NCBI RefSeq assembly: GCF_013348785.1
Contig: NZ_CP054691.1
Coordinates: 1,426,001-1,490,000, forward strand
Length of the DNA: 64,000 nt
Direction: 5' to 3'
DNA from: Gordonia sp. X0973
Lineage (GTDB): Bacteria; Actinomycetota; Actinomycetes; Mycobacteriales; Mycobacteriaceae
Shown: piece after piece, positions 37,299 through 47,487 of the stretch
Position numbering within the stretch: position 1 is the first letter of the stretch
How the letters are laid out: every line of letters begins with the position of its first letter
The notes under the pieces: model-generated
Database searches by the model: none
The model's input: the letters and a program-made list of their open reading frames with translations, nothing else
Told to the model about the DNA's origin: nothing
Position numbers and translations under genes: made by a program

Positions 37299-38725
37299 GC
37301 GATCCGCAACCGGGGACCGCTCCGGCACAGCCGGTGGACCCGGCCGACCTCGCCGAACTCGCCGAGGTCGAGGCCGAGCTGGATACACGCTGGCCGGAGA
37401 CCAAGATCGAGCCGTCGTTAACCCGGATCACCGCGCTCATGGACCTGCTCGGGTCGCCGCAGAACGCGTACCCGTCCATCCACATCGCCGGCACCAACGG
37501 CAAGACGTCGGTGACGCGCATGATCGACGCGCTCCTCACGGCCATGCACCGCCGCACCGGCCGCATCACCAGCCCGCACCTGCAATTGGCCACCGAGCGG
37601 ATCTCGGTCGACAACGCTCCGATCAGTCCGCGCGCCTACGTCGACGCCTACCGTGAACTCGAACCGTTCATCACCATGGTCGACGACTCGTCGACGGCCG
37701 AAGGCGGCCCGCGGATGAGCAAATTCGAGGTTCTCACCGCGATGGCCTACGCCGTTTTCGCCGAGGCGCCGGTCGACGTCGCCGTCGTCGAGACCGGGAT
37801 GGGTGGCCGCTGGGACGCGACGAACGTCATCGCCTCGCAGGTCGCCGTGATCACCCCGATCGCCATGGACCACGCCGACTACCTCGGCGACACGCTCGCG
37901 GCGATCGCGGGGGAGAAGGCGGGGATCATCTCCGGCGCAGACCCGGAAGCGCTGATTCCCCTCGACCCGGTCACCATCCTCGCTGCGCAGGCACCCGAGG
38001 TGGCCGAAGTGCTGCTGCGGGCCACCGTCGACGCCGGGACCGTCGTCGCCCGCCAGGACTCGGAGTTCACCGTCTTGGAGGCCCGCACCGCGGTGGGCGG
38101 GCAGCTACTGGAGCTCCAGGGCCTGGGCGGGGTGTACTCGGAGATCTTCCTGCCCTTACACGGTGCGCACCAGGCGGCGAACGCGTCGCTGGCACTCGCC
38201 GCCGTCGAAGCATTCTTCGGCGCCGGCCCGGACCGTCAGCTCGATGTCGACGCGGTGCGCGCAGGCTTCGCCTCGGTCACCAATCCAGGCAGGCTCGAAC
38301 GCGTGCGCAGCGCCCCGACGGTATACCTCGACGCGGCGCACAATCCGCACGGCGCCCAGGCGCTGGCCACCGCGCTGGCCGACGAATTCGACTTCCAACG
38401 GCTGATCGGCGTCGTCTCCGTACTCGGCGACAAGGACGTCGTCGGCCTGCTCGAGGCGCTGGAACCGGTGCTCGACAAGATCGTCCTCACCAACAACGGT
38501 TCCCCGCGCGCACTCGACACCGCCGCGCTCGCCGACGCCGCCGAACCGATCTTCGGCGAAGACCGCATCGTCGTCGCGCCATTCCTGCCCGACGCCGTCG
38601 AGCAGGCCATCGCGTTGGCCGAAGAAGACGAGGGGGCACCCCTATCGGGAACCGGTGTGGTCGTCACCGGCTCGGTGGTCACGGCTGGCGCGGCGCGATC
38701 GCTGTTCGGAAAGGAACCGGCATGA
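37295..38725 (+). CDS. folC: FolC, dihydrofolate/folylpolyglutamate synthase
   Basis: 476 residues from a GTG overlapping the valS stop. Mur-ligase-like fold: ATP loop G66-TNGKTS (K70), [13 protein letters not shown], the H/D metal region [20 protein letters not shown], and a C-terminal domain with [10 protein letters not shown]. It adds glutamate to folates. It is coupled at both ends: the next gene starts inside its stop (ATGA). Confidence 0.95.
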   Translation: MSDPQPGTAPAQPVDPADLAELAEVEAELDTRWPETKIEPSLTRITALMDLLGSPQNAYPSIHIAGTNGKTSVTRMIDALLTAMHRRTGRITSPHLQLATERISVDNAPISPRAYVDAYRELEPFITMVDDSSTAEGGPRMSKFEVLTAMAYAVFAEAPVDVAVVETGMGGRWDATNVIASQVAVITPIAMDHADYLGDTLAAIAGEKAGIISGADPEALIPLDPVTILAAQAPEVAEVLLRATVDAGTVVARQDSEFTVLEARTAVGGQLLELQGLGGVYSEIFLPLHGAHQAANASLALAAVEAFFGAGPDRQLDVDAVRAGFASVTNPGRLERVRSAPTVYLDAAHNPHGAQALATALADEFDFQRLIGVVSVLGDKDVVGLLEALEPVLDKIVLTNNGSPRALDTAALADAAEPIFGEDRIVVAPFLPDAVEQAIALAEEDEGAPLSGTGVVVTGSVVTAGAARSLFGKEPA

Positions 38726-39126
38726 CCGACGAGCATCCCGAGTTCACCCCGCCGACCACCGACCCCTGGAAGGGGTTGCGCGGCATCACCTCGGGCCTGC
38801 TGATCCTGCAGGCCATCGTCGTCGGCTTGGCGTTCCCCGTGGTCGCCAAGATCGGCAACGGGCTGACGTGGTTCTCCGTCGGCTATCTGAGTGTGCTGAT
38901 CGTGGCGCTCGTGCTCGCCTGCGGCGTGCAGAGTCGCCCCTGGGCGCTGTGGCTCGACTGCGGGCTGACCCTGCTGACCATTGTCGGCGGGATCATCCAC
39001 TGGTCGATCGCCGTCATCGGGCTCATCTTCGCCTGCGTGTGGGCCTACGTCCTCTACATCAAGCGCGACGTCGCCGAACGCGAGGCACGCGGACAACTCC
39101 CCGGCCAGGAGCGCATCGACGGCTAG
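38722..39126 (+). CDS. DUF4233 membrane protein
   Basis: 134 residues with four hydrophobic helices, a W-rich cytoplasmic start (DPWKGLRGITSGLLILQAI) and a polar tail. This is the DUF4233 family, found almost always between folC and ndk in Actinobacteria. Function unknown. It is coupled to folC through ATGA, and its stop shares the bases CTAG with the stop of the convergent coiled-coil gene. Confidence 0.85.
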   Translation: MTDEHPEFTPPTTDPWKGLRGITSGLLILQAIVVGLAFPVVAKIGNGLTWFSVGYLSVLIVALVLACGVQSRPWALWLDCGLTLLTIVGGIIHWSIAVIGLIFACVWAYVLYIKRDVAEREARGQLPGQERIDG

Positions 39127-39521
39127 CCGCCCAAGCGGTCGAGTACCAGGTCGAGCTTCGTGTCGATGGTCTCGACCTTGGTCTCGATCCCGTCGAACCG
39201 GCTCTCGATCCCGTCGAACCGGCTCTCGATCCCGTCGAACCGGCTCTCGAGACCGTCGAATCGGGTTTCGAGGTTGTCGAACCGGGTCTCTAAGCCATCG
39301 ATCCGCCCGGTGAGCCGGGTGTCGAGTTCGTCGATCCGCCCGGTGAGCCGCACATCGAGGTCGTCGATCTTGCGATCGAGGCCTTCCAACAGGACGGTGT
39401 GTTGGTTGAGCAGCGCGGTGTGCTGACCGAGAGTGACCGTGTGGTCGGCGAGGATCTCGTAGATCGCACTGATGTCGTTGTCGTGCTGCCTGAACTTTCG
39501 TTCCACTTCGGTGGCGTCCAT
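39123..39521 (-). CDS. Coiled-coil heptad-repeat protein
   Basis: 132 residues, almost wholly a coiled coil of seven-residue units ([14 protein letters not shown] and similar) between about 55 and 115. No signal peptide or membrane helix. Similar short coiled coils occur scattered in actinobacterial genomes, some as phage-tail-like or scaffold segments; the function of this one is unknown. It is inserted between DUF4233 and ndk, on the opposite strand. Its repeat region is built of 21-base tandem units, so length variation in frame is easy. Confidence 0.65.
   Translation of the reverse strand: MDATEVERKFRQHDNDISAIYEILADHTVTLGQHTALLNQHTVLLEGLDRKIDDLDVRLTGRIDELDTRLTGRIDGLETRFDNLETRFDGLESRFDGIESRFDGIESRFDGIETKVETIDTKLDLVLDRLGG
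39186..39290. repeat. 21-bp in-frame tandem repeats
   Basis: Three perfect copies of a 21-base unit (GATCCCGTCGAACCGGCTCT plus C) at 39186-39248, then two degenerate copies to 39290. Each encodes one coiled-coil heptad on the minus strand. Adjacent 33-base repeats encode the LTGRID units. Confidence 0.9.
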
Positions 39522-39621
39522 GGTCGAAGAGTACGCCGGGACGAGGGGCGTCGGAATCGTCGAACGGCAGGTTGTGGATAACTCGGCGGAGGCCGATTCC
39601 GTGCTGTGGAATACGGTCGTT

Positions 39622-39627
39622 TACGAT
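39622..39627 (+). promoter_or_regulatory. -10 element for leaderless ndk
   Basis: TACGAT ends six bases before the GTG of ndk, with no ribosome site in between. A leaderless transcript is likely. The -35 is not convincing. Confidence 0.5.
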
Positions 39628-39633
39628 TCCAGC

Positions 39634-40053
39634 GTGACCGAACGCACCCTGGTACTCATCAAGCCCGACGGCGTGGCCCGCGGCCTCGTCGGAGAAGTGA
39701 TCCGCCGTATCGAGAGCAAGGGCCTGTCCCTCGTCGCGATGGATTTGCGGACCGCGACGCGCGACGTGGCCTCGGGTCACTATGCCGAGCACGCCGACAA
39801 GCCGTTCTTCGGTGACCTGCTCGAATTCATCACCTCCGGGCCGCTCGTCGCCGCCGTCGTCGAGGGTCCCCGTGCGATCGCGGCATGGCGACAGATCGCC
39901 GGTGGCACCGACCCGGTGGAGAAGGCCACGCCCGGCACCATCCGCGGTGACTTCGCCCTGGAAACCCAGACCAACCTGGTCCACGGCTCCGACTCGCCGG
40001 AGTCCGCCGCGCGCGAAATCGCCCTCTGGTTCCCCGGTTTCGCCGCCGTCTGA
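39634..40053 (+). CDS. ndk: Nucleoside diphosphate kinase
   Basis: 139 residues from the GTG at 39634. It has the N-terminal [18 protein letters not shown] and the catalytic H117 in NLVHGSDS. It transfers phosphate from ATP to other nucleoside diphosphates through a phospho-histidine. Usual length for the family. It lies in the conserved order folC-DUF4233-ndk-rne, interrupted only by the coiled-coil gene. Confidence 0.97.
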   Translation: MTERTLVLIKPDGVARGLVGEVIRRIESKGLSLVAMDLRTATRDVASGHYAEHADKPFFGDLLEFITSGPLVAAVVEGPRAIAAWRQIAGGTDPVEKATPGTIRGDFALETQTNLVHGSDSPESAAREIALWFPGFAAV

Positions 40054-40109
40054 TCGACCCGCCGCGCGCCGATCGGCGCGTGAATTCTCCCTAACCGACC
40101 GGGGTGTGG

Positions 40110-40115
40110 GATAAT
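40110..40115 (+). promoter_or_regulatory. -10 element of the rne leader
   Basis: GATAAT after an extended TGTGG, about 345 bases before the rne start. If used, it yields a long 5' leader of about 335 bases. No clear -35 was found. Confidence 0.45.
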
Positions 40116-40456
40116 GGTCGAGTTGTGCCCGACACATTCGTCTCGGTGCCCACAACACCCGGTGACGGTCCACCGCCCGCGGGAAGAATGCGACTTCTCC
40201 GCGAGCAGGCCCTCCCCACGATGCGAATCTCCGTCAGCGGAGAATCCAGCGCGGCGTCGAGGTTCGTGAACCAGGCTCACCACGAGGGGCGTTTGCGCGT
40301 TCTGACCGGGCATCCCCGGGCGCTCGCGGAACCACCCCGAAAGACCAGCTCACGCGGTCGCCGCCGGTCACACGGCGCGACCCACAACCGCATACCGAAT
40401 GAGCCCCCGAGTGGCCGCGTTGATGTCCGACGCGCCCGGGGGTGCAAGGAGAATAC
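40116..40456 (+). other. Long leader region before rne, with a possible upstream ORF
   Basis: The gap between ndk and rne is about 400 bases. It contains a frame from GTG 40125 to TGA 40460 (111 codons, Arg-rich) whose stop overlaps the rne GTG. I cannot tell whether it is translated. E. coli rne mRNA is autoregulated through its long 5' UTR, so a regulatory role is plausible. Confidence 0.4.
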
Positions 40457-43420
40457 GTGACCGAGAACGGGTCGCCGGCTGACGCGAACGCGTCGAGCCC
40501 GACAACAGAACTTCCCGACAAGATGCGCGTGCACGCCCTCGCCCGATTGCTGGGCGCCACGAGCCGCGAGGTGCTCGACCACCTCGAGGCGCTCGGATCA
40601 GAGATCCGCAGCGCTTCCGCCACTATCGAGCGGGGGATCGCCGAACGCGTCGTCGAACGCGTAGGCGGGCTGCCGACCGGTGAGGTCGCCGGATCTGCCG
40701 AGTCGCAGACCGAGGCCCAGGCGGGCGGCAACAGCTTGTTCTCCGCCGCGGCGGAGATCACCGACGCCCCCATCGCGGCACCGGTAGCACCTGCCGCGGT
40801 CAACCCCCTGTTCCTGCCGCCGCAGCAACCCGAGCCGTCCGTGGTGCCGTCCCGCAAGCGGGCCGAAGCCCCGGTAGAGGCCGAAGACGGCGCCGCAACG
40901 GACGAGGCCGCGAGTGACGACGAGGTCGTCGAAAACGAGGACGACTCCCAGCAGGACTCCGACGACCAGCCGAACCGGGCCCGACGGCGACGTCGGGGCC
41001 GCCGCGGCCGCGGTCGGGGACGCGGAGACAACGGCGACGCCCAGGGCGGCGACGATGCCGAGGGCGACGAGCAGACCGAGGACGGCGGCACGGCCGATCA
41101 ATCGGCAGCCGACGCGGAGAAGGGCACGGCGAAGCCCGCCTCGGAGGCCGACGACTCCGAAGCTTCCGACACCGACGGGTCGGACGCCGACGAGTCCGAT
41201 GACGAGGACGGCACCGGCGCGACCTCCAAGCGCCGTCGACGCCGCCGCCGTCGCAAGACGGGCGGGGAGGGTGCCGACGAAGGCTCGCCGGATGATCCGC
41301 CGAACACCGTCGTGCACGAACGGGAGCCGCGCAGCAAGCGGGTCCGTGACGAGGTGCAGGGCATCTCCGGTTCGACGCGTCTCGAGGCCAAGCGGCAGCG
41401 CCGGCGCGACGGGCGCGACGCCGGCCGTCGTCGCCCACCGATCTTGAGCGAGTCCGAGTTCCTGGCGCGTCGCGAGGCCGTCGACCGCGTGATGGTGGTG
41501 CGCGAGAAGGTGCACGCCGCCGCGGAGAAGGACCACGAGGACTACACGCAGGTCGCCGTCCTCGAAGACGGTGTGCTGGTCGAACACTTCGTGACCACGG
41601 CCAACTCGACGTCGATGGTCGGCAACATCTACCTCGGCCGCGTGCAGAACGTCCTGCCCGGCATGGAGGCGGCCTTCGTCGACATCGGCCGCGGCCGCAA
41701 CGGCGTCCTCTACGCCGGCGAGGTGAACTGGGAGGCCGCCGGACTCGACGGCGGTTCCCGCAAGATCGAGCAGGCCCTCAAACCGGGCGACAACGTGCTC
41801 GTCCAGGTGTCCAAGGACCCCGTCGGGCACAAGGGTGCCCGGTTGACCACGCAGATCTCGTTGGCCGGCCGCTACCTGGTCTACGTGCCGGGCGGCTCGT
41901 CGACGGGCATCAGCCGCAAGCTCCCCGATGTCGAGCGCAAGCGTCTCAAGTCCATTCTCGGCAAGATCGTGCCCGAGGGCGCCGGCGTCATCATCCGCAC
42001 CGCGTCGGAGGGGATCAGCGCCGAGGACCTCGAGGCCGACATCAAGCGCCTGGAGGCGCAGTGGACCAAGATCGAGGCCGCGACCGAGGATTCGACCAAG
42101 GGCGGTAAGGGCGGCAAGGCCAAGTCGGTGGCGCCGAAGGCCCTCTACGAGGAGCCGGACCTGCTGGTGCGCGTGGTGCGCGACCTGTTCAACGAGGACT
42201 TCAAGAAATTGGTCGTCGAGGGGCAGACTGCCTGGAGCCTGGTCGAGCGCTACATCAACGACGTGGCGCCGGATCTCATGGACCGTGTCGAGCGCTTCGA
42301 GAAGAACGGCCCCGACGCACCCGACTCCTTCGTCACCCACCGGATCGACGAGCAGCTCGCGAAGGCGCTCGACCGCAAGGTCTGGCTGCCGTCGGGCGGC
42401 ACGCTCATCATCGAGCACACCGAGGCGATGACGGTCATCGACGTCAACACCGGCAAGTTCACCGGTTCGGGCGGCAACCTCGAGGAGACGGTCACCCGCA
42501 ACAACCTGGAAGCGGCCGAGGAGATCGTGCGGCAGGTGCGTCTGCGCGACCTGGGCGGCATGATCATCGTCGACTTCATCGACATGGTGCTCGAATCGAA
42601 CCGCGACCTCGTGCTGCGGCGTCTCACCGAGGCCCTCGCGCGTGACCGGACCCGCCACCAGGTGTCCGAGGTGACGTCGTTGGGCCTGGTCCAGATGACG
42701 CGCAAGCGGTTGGGCACGGGTCTGCTCGAGGCCTTCTCGACCACCTGCACCAACTGCGCCGGCCGTGGGGTCATCGTGCATGCCGACCCCGTCGAGGTGC
42801 GTTCCTCCGACGACGCCGGCCGCGACGGCGGCGGGTCGAAGCGCTCGCGCCGCAAGAAGGGGAAGTCCGAGGGTGGCGCGCCCGACGCGGGCAAGTCGCC
42901 GACGCACAACCCCGCCGAGCACCCGCTGTTCCGCGCGATGCACGCCCACATCCACGAGCACGACGACGAAGCCGTCGATCACATCGACGTCGACGAGGCC
43001 GACGAAGTGATCGGTGTCGACGCCGCCGACGCCGTCGACACCCTGGATGCTGTGGAGGCGGAGGCCGTCGTCGCCACCGAGCCGGATACTGCCGAGCCGG
43101 AGGCCGTGGAGCCCGAGCCCGCGGTAGCCGAGTCCGTCGTCGAAGAGGTTCTCGTCGAAACGGTGGTCGTCGAGGCGGAGCCGGAGCCGGCCCCCGCCCC
43201 GAAGGCGCGCCATCGTCGGGTCCGGCGTGCGCCGGTGTCGACCGGATCGGGCACGACGATCGTGATCGGTGCCGACAACCATGAGACGCCGCCGACCCAG
43301 ACCACGACCACGGCCGGGCCGACGTCGGCCGCAGCAGAATCGGAGGCGGTGGCCGTCGTCAGGCGTCCGCGCCGACGAGCCGCCAGCCGACCGTCGGGGG
43401 CGCCCCAGCACGAGGCGTGA
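40457..43420 (+). CDS. rne: Ribonuclease E/G family endoribonuclease
   Basis: 987 residues from the GTG at 40457 (AAGGAG five bases upstream). An N-terminal helical module (MRVHALARLLGATSREVLDHL, similar to the IF2 N-terminal fold), a long acidic/basic low-complexity region (about 95-330), an S1 RNA-binding domain (GNIYLGRVQNVLPGMEAAFVDIG), then the catalytic DNase I-like domain (VIDVNTGKFTG and VDFIDM hold the metal-binding Asp residues), the Zn-link CTNCAGRG, and an acidic C-terminal tail. Both arms are disordered, as in mycobacterial RNase E. It starts mRNA decay and rRNA processing. Confidence 0.95.
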   Translation: MTENGSPADANASSPTTELPDKMRVHALARLLGATSREVLDHLEALGSEIRSASATIERGIAERVVERVGGLPTGEVAGSAESQTEAQAGGNSLFSAAAEITDAPIAAPVAPAAVNPLFLPPQQPEPSVVPSRKRAEAPVEAEDGAATDEAASDDEVVENEDDSQQDSDDQPNRARRRRRGRRGRGRGRGDNGDAQGGDDAEGDEQTEDGGTADQSAADAEKGTAKPASEADDSEASDTDGSDADESDDEDGTGATSKRRRRRRRRKTGGEGADEGSPDDPPNTVVHEREPRSKRVRDEVQGISGSTRLEAKRQRRRDGRDAGRRRPPILSESEFLARREAVDRVMVVREKVHAAAEKDHEDYTQVAVLEDGVLVEHFVTTANSTSMVGNIYLGRVQNVLPGMEAAFVDIGRGRNGVLYAGEVNWEAAGLDGGSRKIEQALKPGDNVLVQVSKDPVGHKGARLTTQISLAGRYLVYVPGGSSTGISRKLPDVERKRLKSILGKIVPEGAGVIIRTASEGISAEDLEADIKRLEAQWTKIEAATEDSTKGGKGGKAKSVAPKALYEEPDLLVRVVRDLFNEDFKKLVVEGQTAWSLVERYINDVAPDLMDRVERFEKNGPDAPDSFVTHRIDEQLAKALDRKVWLPSGGTLIIEHTEAMTVIDVNTGKFTGSGGNLEETVTRNNLEAAEEIVRQVRLRDLGGMIIVDFIDMVLESNRDLVLRRLTEALARDRTRHQVSEVTSLGLVQMTRKRLGTGLLEAFSTTCTNCAGRGVIVHADPVEVRSSDDAGRDGGGSKRSRRKKGKSEGGAPDAGKSPTHNPAEHPLFRAMHAHIHEHDDEAVDHIDVDEADEVIGVDAADAVDTLDAVEAEAVVATEPDTAEPEAVEPEPAVAESVVEEVLVETVVVEAEPEPAPAPKARHRRVRRAPVSTGSGTTIVIGADNHETPPTQTTTTAGPTSAAAESEAVAVVRRPRRRAASRPSGAPQHEA

Positions 43421-43451
43421 GCGCGCTCACGTCGGGGAGCGGCCCGTCGGT

Positions 43452-43481
43452 TTGACCGGCGGCGAGTCGCTCCCGTAACCT
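43452..43481 (+). promoter_or_regulatory. Promoter of rplU-rpmA
   Basis: TTGACC, 18 bases, TAACCT. The predicted start is about 43488, immediately before the hairpin at 43491. Confidence 0.6.
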
Positions 43482-43490
43482 TGGAAAGTC

Positions 43491-43528
43491 GCCTACCTGC
43501 AGCGCAAACGCAGGCAGGCATTTTATTT
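43491..43528 (+). terminator. Hairpin with U-run between rne and rplU
   Basis: Arms GCCTACCTGC and GCAGGCAGGC (one mismatch) around a nine-base loop, then ATTTTATTT. It has the form of a Rho-independent terminator and could end rne transcripts. Because the rplU promoter appears to start just before it, it may also act as an attenuator or 5' stabiliser in the rplU leader. Confidence 0.65.
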
Positions 43529-43556
43529 GTGACAACGAAGATTGAGGGAATACCCG

Positions 43557-43868
43557 ATGGCTACGTACGCGATCGTCAAGACCGGCGGTAAGCAGTACAA
43601 GGTCGCCGAAGGCGACGTGGTGAAGGTCGAGAAGCTCGACGGCGAGCCCGGCAGCACCGTGAAGCTCCCGGTCGCGCTGGTCGTCGACGGTGCGAAGTTG
43701 ACCACCGAGGCGGACAAGCTTGCCAAGGTCTCGGTCGCCGCCGAGGTCGTCGAGCACGTCAAGGGCCCGAAGATCCGCATCCACAAGTTCAAGAACAAGA
43801 CCGGCTACCACAAGCGCCAGGGCCACCGTCAGCAGCTGACGGTGCTCAAGGTCACCGGAATCAAGTAG
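43557..43868 (+). CDS. rplU: 50S ribosomal protein L21
   Basis: 103 residues from the ATG at 43557 (GAGGGAA upstream). Typical L21: [20 protein letters not shown] at the start and [21 protein letters not shown] near the end. It is part of the large ribosomal subunit, binding 23S rRNA. Followed by rpmA after 13 bases. Confidence 0.98.
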   Translation: MATYAIVKTGGKQYKVAEGDVVKVEKLDGEPGSTVKLPVALVVDGAKLTTEADKLAKVSVAAEVVEHVKGPKIRIHKFKNKTGYHKRQGHRQQLTVLKVTGIK

Positions 43869-43881
43869 AGGAGCACCTCAG

Positions 43882-44145
43882 ATGGCACACAAGAAGGGCG
43901 CATCGAGCTCCCGTAACGGTCGCGATTCCAACGCCCAGCGCCTCGGCGTGAAGCGCTTCGGCGGCCAGAAGGTCAACGCCGGCGAGATCCTCGTCCGCCA
44001 GCGCGGCACCCATTTCCACCCCGGCGTGAACGTCGGCCGTGGTGGCGACGACACCCTGTTCGCCCTGGCGGCGGGTGCGGTCGAGTTCGGCAGCAAGCGC
44101 GGCCGCAAGACCGTGAACATCGTTCCGGATACCGCTTCGGTCTGA
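43882..44145 (+). CDS. rpmA: 50S ribosomal protein L27
   Basis: 87 residues beginning [20 protein letters not shown], the exposed N-terminus that reaches the peptidyl-transferase centre, then [27 protein letters not shown] precedes the ATG. No N-terminal cleavage extension as in Firmicutes. Same transcript as rplU, ended by the terminator at 44169. Confidence 0.98.
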   Translation: MAHKKGASSSRNGRDSNAQRLGVKRFGGQKVNAGEILVRQRGTHFHPGVNVGRGGDDTLFALAAGAVEFGSKRGRKTVNIVPDTASV

Positions 44146-44168
44146 TCCGGGGCGCATAAGCTCTCAAG

Positions 44169-44218
44169 CAGGGCGGGCGGGGATCACCGAGATCCCCAGG
44201 CCCGCCCTGTTTGTATTT
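44169..44218 (+). terminator. Terminator after rpmA
   Basis: Nested stem: CAGGGCGGGC with GCCCGCCCTG outside, GGGGATC with GATCCCC inside, loop ACCGA, a two-base bulge, then TTTGTATTT. Confidence 0.92.
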
Positions 44219-44245
44219 CACCGCAGTTCTGATCAGGAGGGACCG

Positions 44246-45784
44246 ATGTCGCGCTTCGTCGACCGGGTGGCGATCCACGTGACCGCCGGAAACGGCGGCC
44301 ACGGGTGTTCGTCGGTGCACCGGGAGAAGTTCAAGCCGCTCGGCGGGCCCGACGGCGGCAACGGCGGCCGCGGCGGCGACGTGCGGCTCGTGGTCGACCC
44401 GCAGGTCCACACGCTGCTCGATTTCCACTTCCGGCCGCATGCCAGCGGCGGCAACGGCAAACCGGGGATGGGTGACAACCGCAACGGCGCCAACGGCGAC
44501 GACCTGGAACTCGCCGTGCCGGACGGCACCGTCATCCTCGACCGGAACGGGAAGATCCTGGCCGACATGGTCGGTGCGGGCACCACCTTCGTCGCGGCCC
44601 AGGGTGGCCGGGGCGGGCTGGGCAATGCCGCGCTGGCCTCCAAGGCGCGCAAGGCGCCCGGTTTCGCGCTGCTCGGCGAGCCCGGTCAGGAGCGGGAACT
44701 CGTCCTCGAACTGAAGTCGGTGGCCGACGTCGGTCTGCTCGGCTTCCCGTCGGCGGGCAAGTCGTCGCTGGTGTCGGTGCTCTCGGCGGCCAAGCCGAAG
44801 ATCGCCGACTACCCGTTCACCACCCTGGCGCCCAACCTGGGCGTGGTGCAGACCGCCCCCGGAAAGGCGGGGGATCGGTCGAGCAGCATCGACGCCTTCA
44901 CCATCGCCGACGTCCCCGGCCTGATTCCCGGGGCCTCGGAGGGGCGCGGCCTGGGATTGGACTTCCTGCGCCACATCGAGCGCTGTGCGCTGCTGGCCCA
45001 CGTCGTGGACTGTGCGACCCTCGAACCGGGACGCGATCCGGTGTCCGACATCGAGGCACTCGAAGCCGAACTCGCCGCGTATCAGCCGGCCCTCGACGAC
45101 GACCACGGCCTCGGCGACCTCGCCAAGCGCCCGCGCATCGTCATCCTCAACAAGACCGACATCCCCGAGGCCGCCGAACTCGCCGACATCGTCGAGAAGG
45201 ACCTGGAGAAGTTCGGCTGGCCGATCTACCGGGTCTCCGCGGTCAGTCGTGAGGGATTGCGCGAACTCGCATTCGCGCTGGCCAAGATGGTGCACGAATA
45301 CCGCGACGCCCAACCGGAGCAGGTGGCCAAGCGCACGGTGATCCGGCCCAAGGCCGTCGACGCGGCCGAGTTCACCGTCGAGCCCGATCCCGAGGTGCCC
45401 GGTGGATTCATCGTGCGCGGTGAACGTCCGGAGCGATGGATCCGGCAGACCCAGTTCGACAACGACGAGGCCGTCGGCTACCTCGCCGACCGGTTGAGCC
45501 GCCTCGGCGTCGAGGACGAGCTGAACCGACTGGGCGCCGAGCCCGGTGCGCCGGTGACGGTCGGCGACGTCTCCTTCGATTGGGAGCCCACCGCCCCGAG
45601 CGGCGACGACGTGCCCATCACCGGACGCGGCACCGACATCCGGCTGGATCGCAGTGACCGCATCGGCGCCACCGACCGCAAAGCCGCACGCAAGTTGCGC
45701 CGCGAGCACCACGACGAATGGGACCACCTCGACACCCTCGACGGCGGCGACGAGGAGGACGGCGACCGGGGGGACGGGCGGTGA
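44246..45784 (+). CDS. obg: Obg-family GTPase CgtA
   Basis: 512 residues. N-terminal Gly-rich Obg fold ([29 protein letters not shown]), a GTPase domain with G1 GFPSAGKS, switch [17 protein letters not shown] and NKTD, then an OCT domain (about 360-430) and an acidic/basic tail of about 50 residues. It acts in 50S ribosome assembly and stress control. The stop overlaps the proB start (GTGA). Confidence 0.96.
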   Translation: MSRFVDRVAIHVTAGNGGHGCSSVHREKFKPLGGPDGGNGGRGGDVRLVVDPQVHTLLDFHFRPHASGGNGKPGMGDNRNGANGDDLELAVPDGTVILDRNGKILADMVGAGTTFVAAQGGRGGLGNAALASKARKAPGFALLGEPGQERELVLELKSVADVGLLGFPSAGKSSLVSVLSAAKPKIADYPFTTLAPNLGVVQTAPGKAGDRSSSIDAFTIADVPGLIPGASEGRGLGLDFLRHIERCALLAHVVDCATLEPGRDPVSDIEALEAELAAYQPALDDDHGLGDLAKRPRIVILNKTDIPEAAELADIVEKDLEKFGWPIYRVSAVSREGLRELAFALAKMVHEYRDAQPEQVAKRTVIRPKAVDAAEFTVEPDPEVPGGFIVRGERPERWIRQTQFDNDEAVGYLADRLSRLGVEDELNRLGAEPGAPVTVGDVSFDWEPTAPSGDDVPITGRGTDIRLDRSDRIGATDRKAARKLRREHHDEWDHLDTLDGGDEEDGDRGDGR

Positions 45785-46908
45785 ATGCCCCCGCGCTGAC
45801 CTCGCCGACCCGCGAGGCGGTGGCCACCGCGCGCAGCGTCGTAGTCAAGATCGGCTCGGCCGCCATCACCGACCTCGGCGAAGGGCTCGACGTCGACCGG
45901 CTGGATCGGCTTGCCGACGCGCTCGAACACCGCATGCGGTCGGGTACCGACGTCATCATCGTTTCGTCGGGGGCCATCGGCGCCGGCCTGGCTCCGCTGC
46001 GGCTGCGCAAACGCCCGGCCGACCTGGCCACCAAGCAGGCCGCGGCCAGCGTCGGTCAGTTGGCCTTGGCGCACGCGTGGGGTACCTCCTTCGGCCGCTA
46101 CGACCGCGTCGTCGGCCAAGTCCTGCTCACCGCGCACGACATCTCGCGGCGCTCCCACCACGCCAACGCGCAACGCACCCTGGACCGGTTGCGCGCACTC
46201 GGCGCGGTGGCCGTCGTCAACGAGAACGACGCCGTCGCCACCAACGAGATCCGCTTCGGCGACAACGACAGGCTGGCGGCGCTCGTCGCGCACCTGGCCG
46301 GCGCGGAGGCGCTGATCCTGTTGTCCGACATCGACGGGCTGTACGACGGCGACCCGCGCAAGGCCACCCCCGGGCATCCGGTGCGGTTCATCCCCGAGGT
46401 CGCTGGGCCGGCGGATCTCGACGGCGTGATCACGGGTGCCGGCGGCTCCCTCGGCACCGGCGGGATGGCGTCGAAGCTGGCCGCCGCACGGCTGGCCGCC
46501 GACGGCGGCGTCCCGGTGCTGCTGGCCGCCGCCGACGACGCGGACACCGCGCTGCGCGACGCGTCGGTGGGGACGGCGTTCGCGCCACGCGCGGAGCGGA
46601 TGTCGGCGCGACGGTTCTGGGTGCGGCACGCCGCGGAGACCCACGGCCGGCTCATCCTCGACGACGGCGCCGTCGCCGCGGTCGCCCGTCGGCGCTCGCT
46701 CCTCTCGGCCGGAGTGGTCGAGGTGCACGGCGCATTCGACGCCGGTGACGTCGTCGAACTCGTCGACCAGCGCGGAGAGGTCTGCGCGCGGGGCGTGGTG
46801 GGATACGGCACCGACGAGGTGACGCGCATGATCGGGCTCTCGACCGCGGATCTGCCCGCGGATCTGCGCGGCCCGGTGGTCCACGCCGATGACCTGGCGC
46901 TGCTGTAG
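45781..46908 (+). CDS. proB: Glutamate 5-kinase
   Basis: 375 residues from a GTG overlapping the obg stop. Amino-acid-kinase domain with [32 protein letters not shown] and [12 protein letters not shown], then a C-terminal PUA domain (about 280-365). It makes glutamyl-5-phosphate, the first step of proline synthesis. The expected partner proA is not within the window. Confidence 0.96.
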   Translation: MNAPALTSPTREAVATARSVVVKIGSAAITDLGEGLDVDRLDRLADALEHRMRSGTDVIIVSSGAIGAGLAPLRLRKRPADLATKQAAASVGQLALAHAWGTSFGRYDRVVGQVLLTAHDISRRSHHANAQRTLDRLRALGAVAVVNENDAVATNEIRFGDNDRLAALVAHLAGAEALILLSDIDGLYDGDPRKATPGHPVRFIPEVAGPADLDGVITGAGGSLGTGGMASKLAAARLAADGGVPVLLAAADDADTALRDASVGTAFAPRAERMSARRFWVRHAAETHGRLILDDGAVAAVARRRSLLSAGVVEVHGAFDAGDVVELVDQRGEVCARGVVGYGTDEVTRMIGLSTADLPADLRGPVVHADDLALL

Positions 46909-46926
46909 ATGACCGGGATGCGCTGA

Positions 46927-47487
46927 ATGCCCAGGATCATCGCCGGGGACTATCGCGGCCGACGGCTCGTCGTCGAGTCCGACGCCACGCGTCCCACGTC
47001 GGACCGGGTGCGCGAAGCGCTGTTCGCCGCGCTCGACGCACGGGTCGACCTCACCGGCATGACGGTGCTCGACCTCTTCGCCGGTACCGGGGCACTCGGC
47101 CTGGAGGCGCTGTCGCGCGGTGCGGCGTCGGCGGTATTCGTCGACGAGGACAGGCGGGCCGTCGAGGGGCTGCGCGCCAATATCGCGGCGTGCGCGGCGG
47201 GGGAGCGGTCGACGGTGGCGCGCCAGGATGCCGCGAGCTTCCTGCGCGGTACGCCGGGACGGTTCGACATGGTGTTCTGCGATCCGCCGTACGGCCTGCC
47301 CGACGACGACCTCGCGACGATCCTGTGCCTGGTGGCGCCCGTGCTCGGCGACGGCTACCTGGTCCTCGAACGCGCCAAGCGTTGCGCTGCGACCCGATGG
47401 CCGGACGGGTTGGAGCCGGTACTGGAGAAGGTCTACGGCGATACCCGCACCGAGTGGGCGCAGGTCGCGACGCCGGGGCAGCCATGA
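46927..47487 (+). CDS. rsmD: RsmD-family 16S rRNA (guanine-N2) methyltransferase
   Basis: 186 residues. MPRIIAGDYRGRRL start, SAM-binding motif LDLFAGTGALGLEALSRGA and the catalytic DPPYGLP, all typical of RsmD, which methylates G966 of 16S rRNA (E. coli numbering). In most Actinobacteria it stands directly before coaD. Here a GH125 gene begins inside its stop codon (ATGA) and separates the two. Confidence 0.93.
   Translation: MPRIIAGDYRGRRLVVESDATRPTSDRVREALFAALDARVDLTGMTVLDLFAGTGALGLEALSRGAASAVFVDEDRRAVEGLRANIAACAAGERSTVARQDAASFLRGTPGRFDMVFCDPPYGLPDDDLATILCLVAPVLGDGYLVLERAKRCAATRWPDGLEPVLEKVYGDTRTEWAQVATPGQP

Noticed and set aside
39186..39290. Short direct repeats resembling a CRISPR array
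   Set aside because: The 21-base units follow each other without spacers and stay in one reading frame as coiled-coil heptads.
40598..43411. Long minus-strand frame opposite rne
   Set aside because: Antisense shadow; composition dominated by His/Arg/Gly/Val with no recognisable fold.
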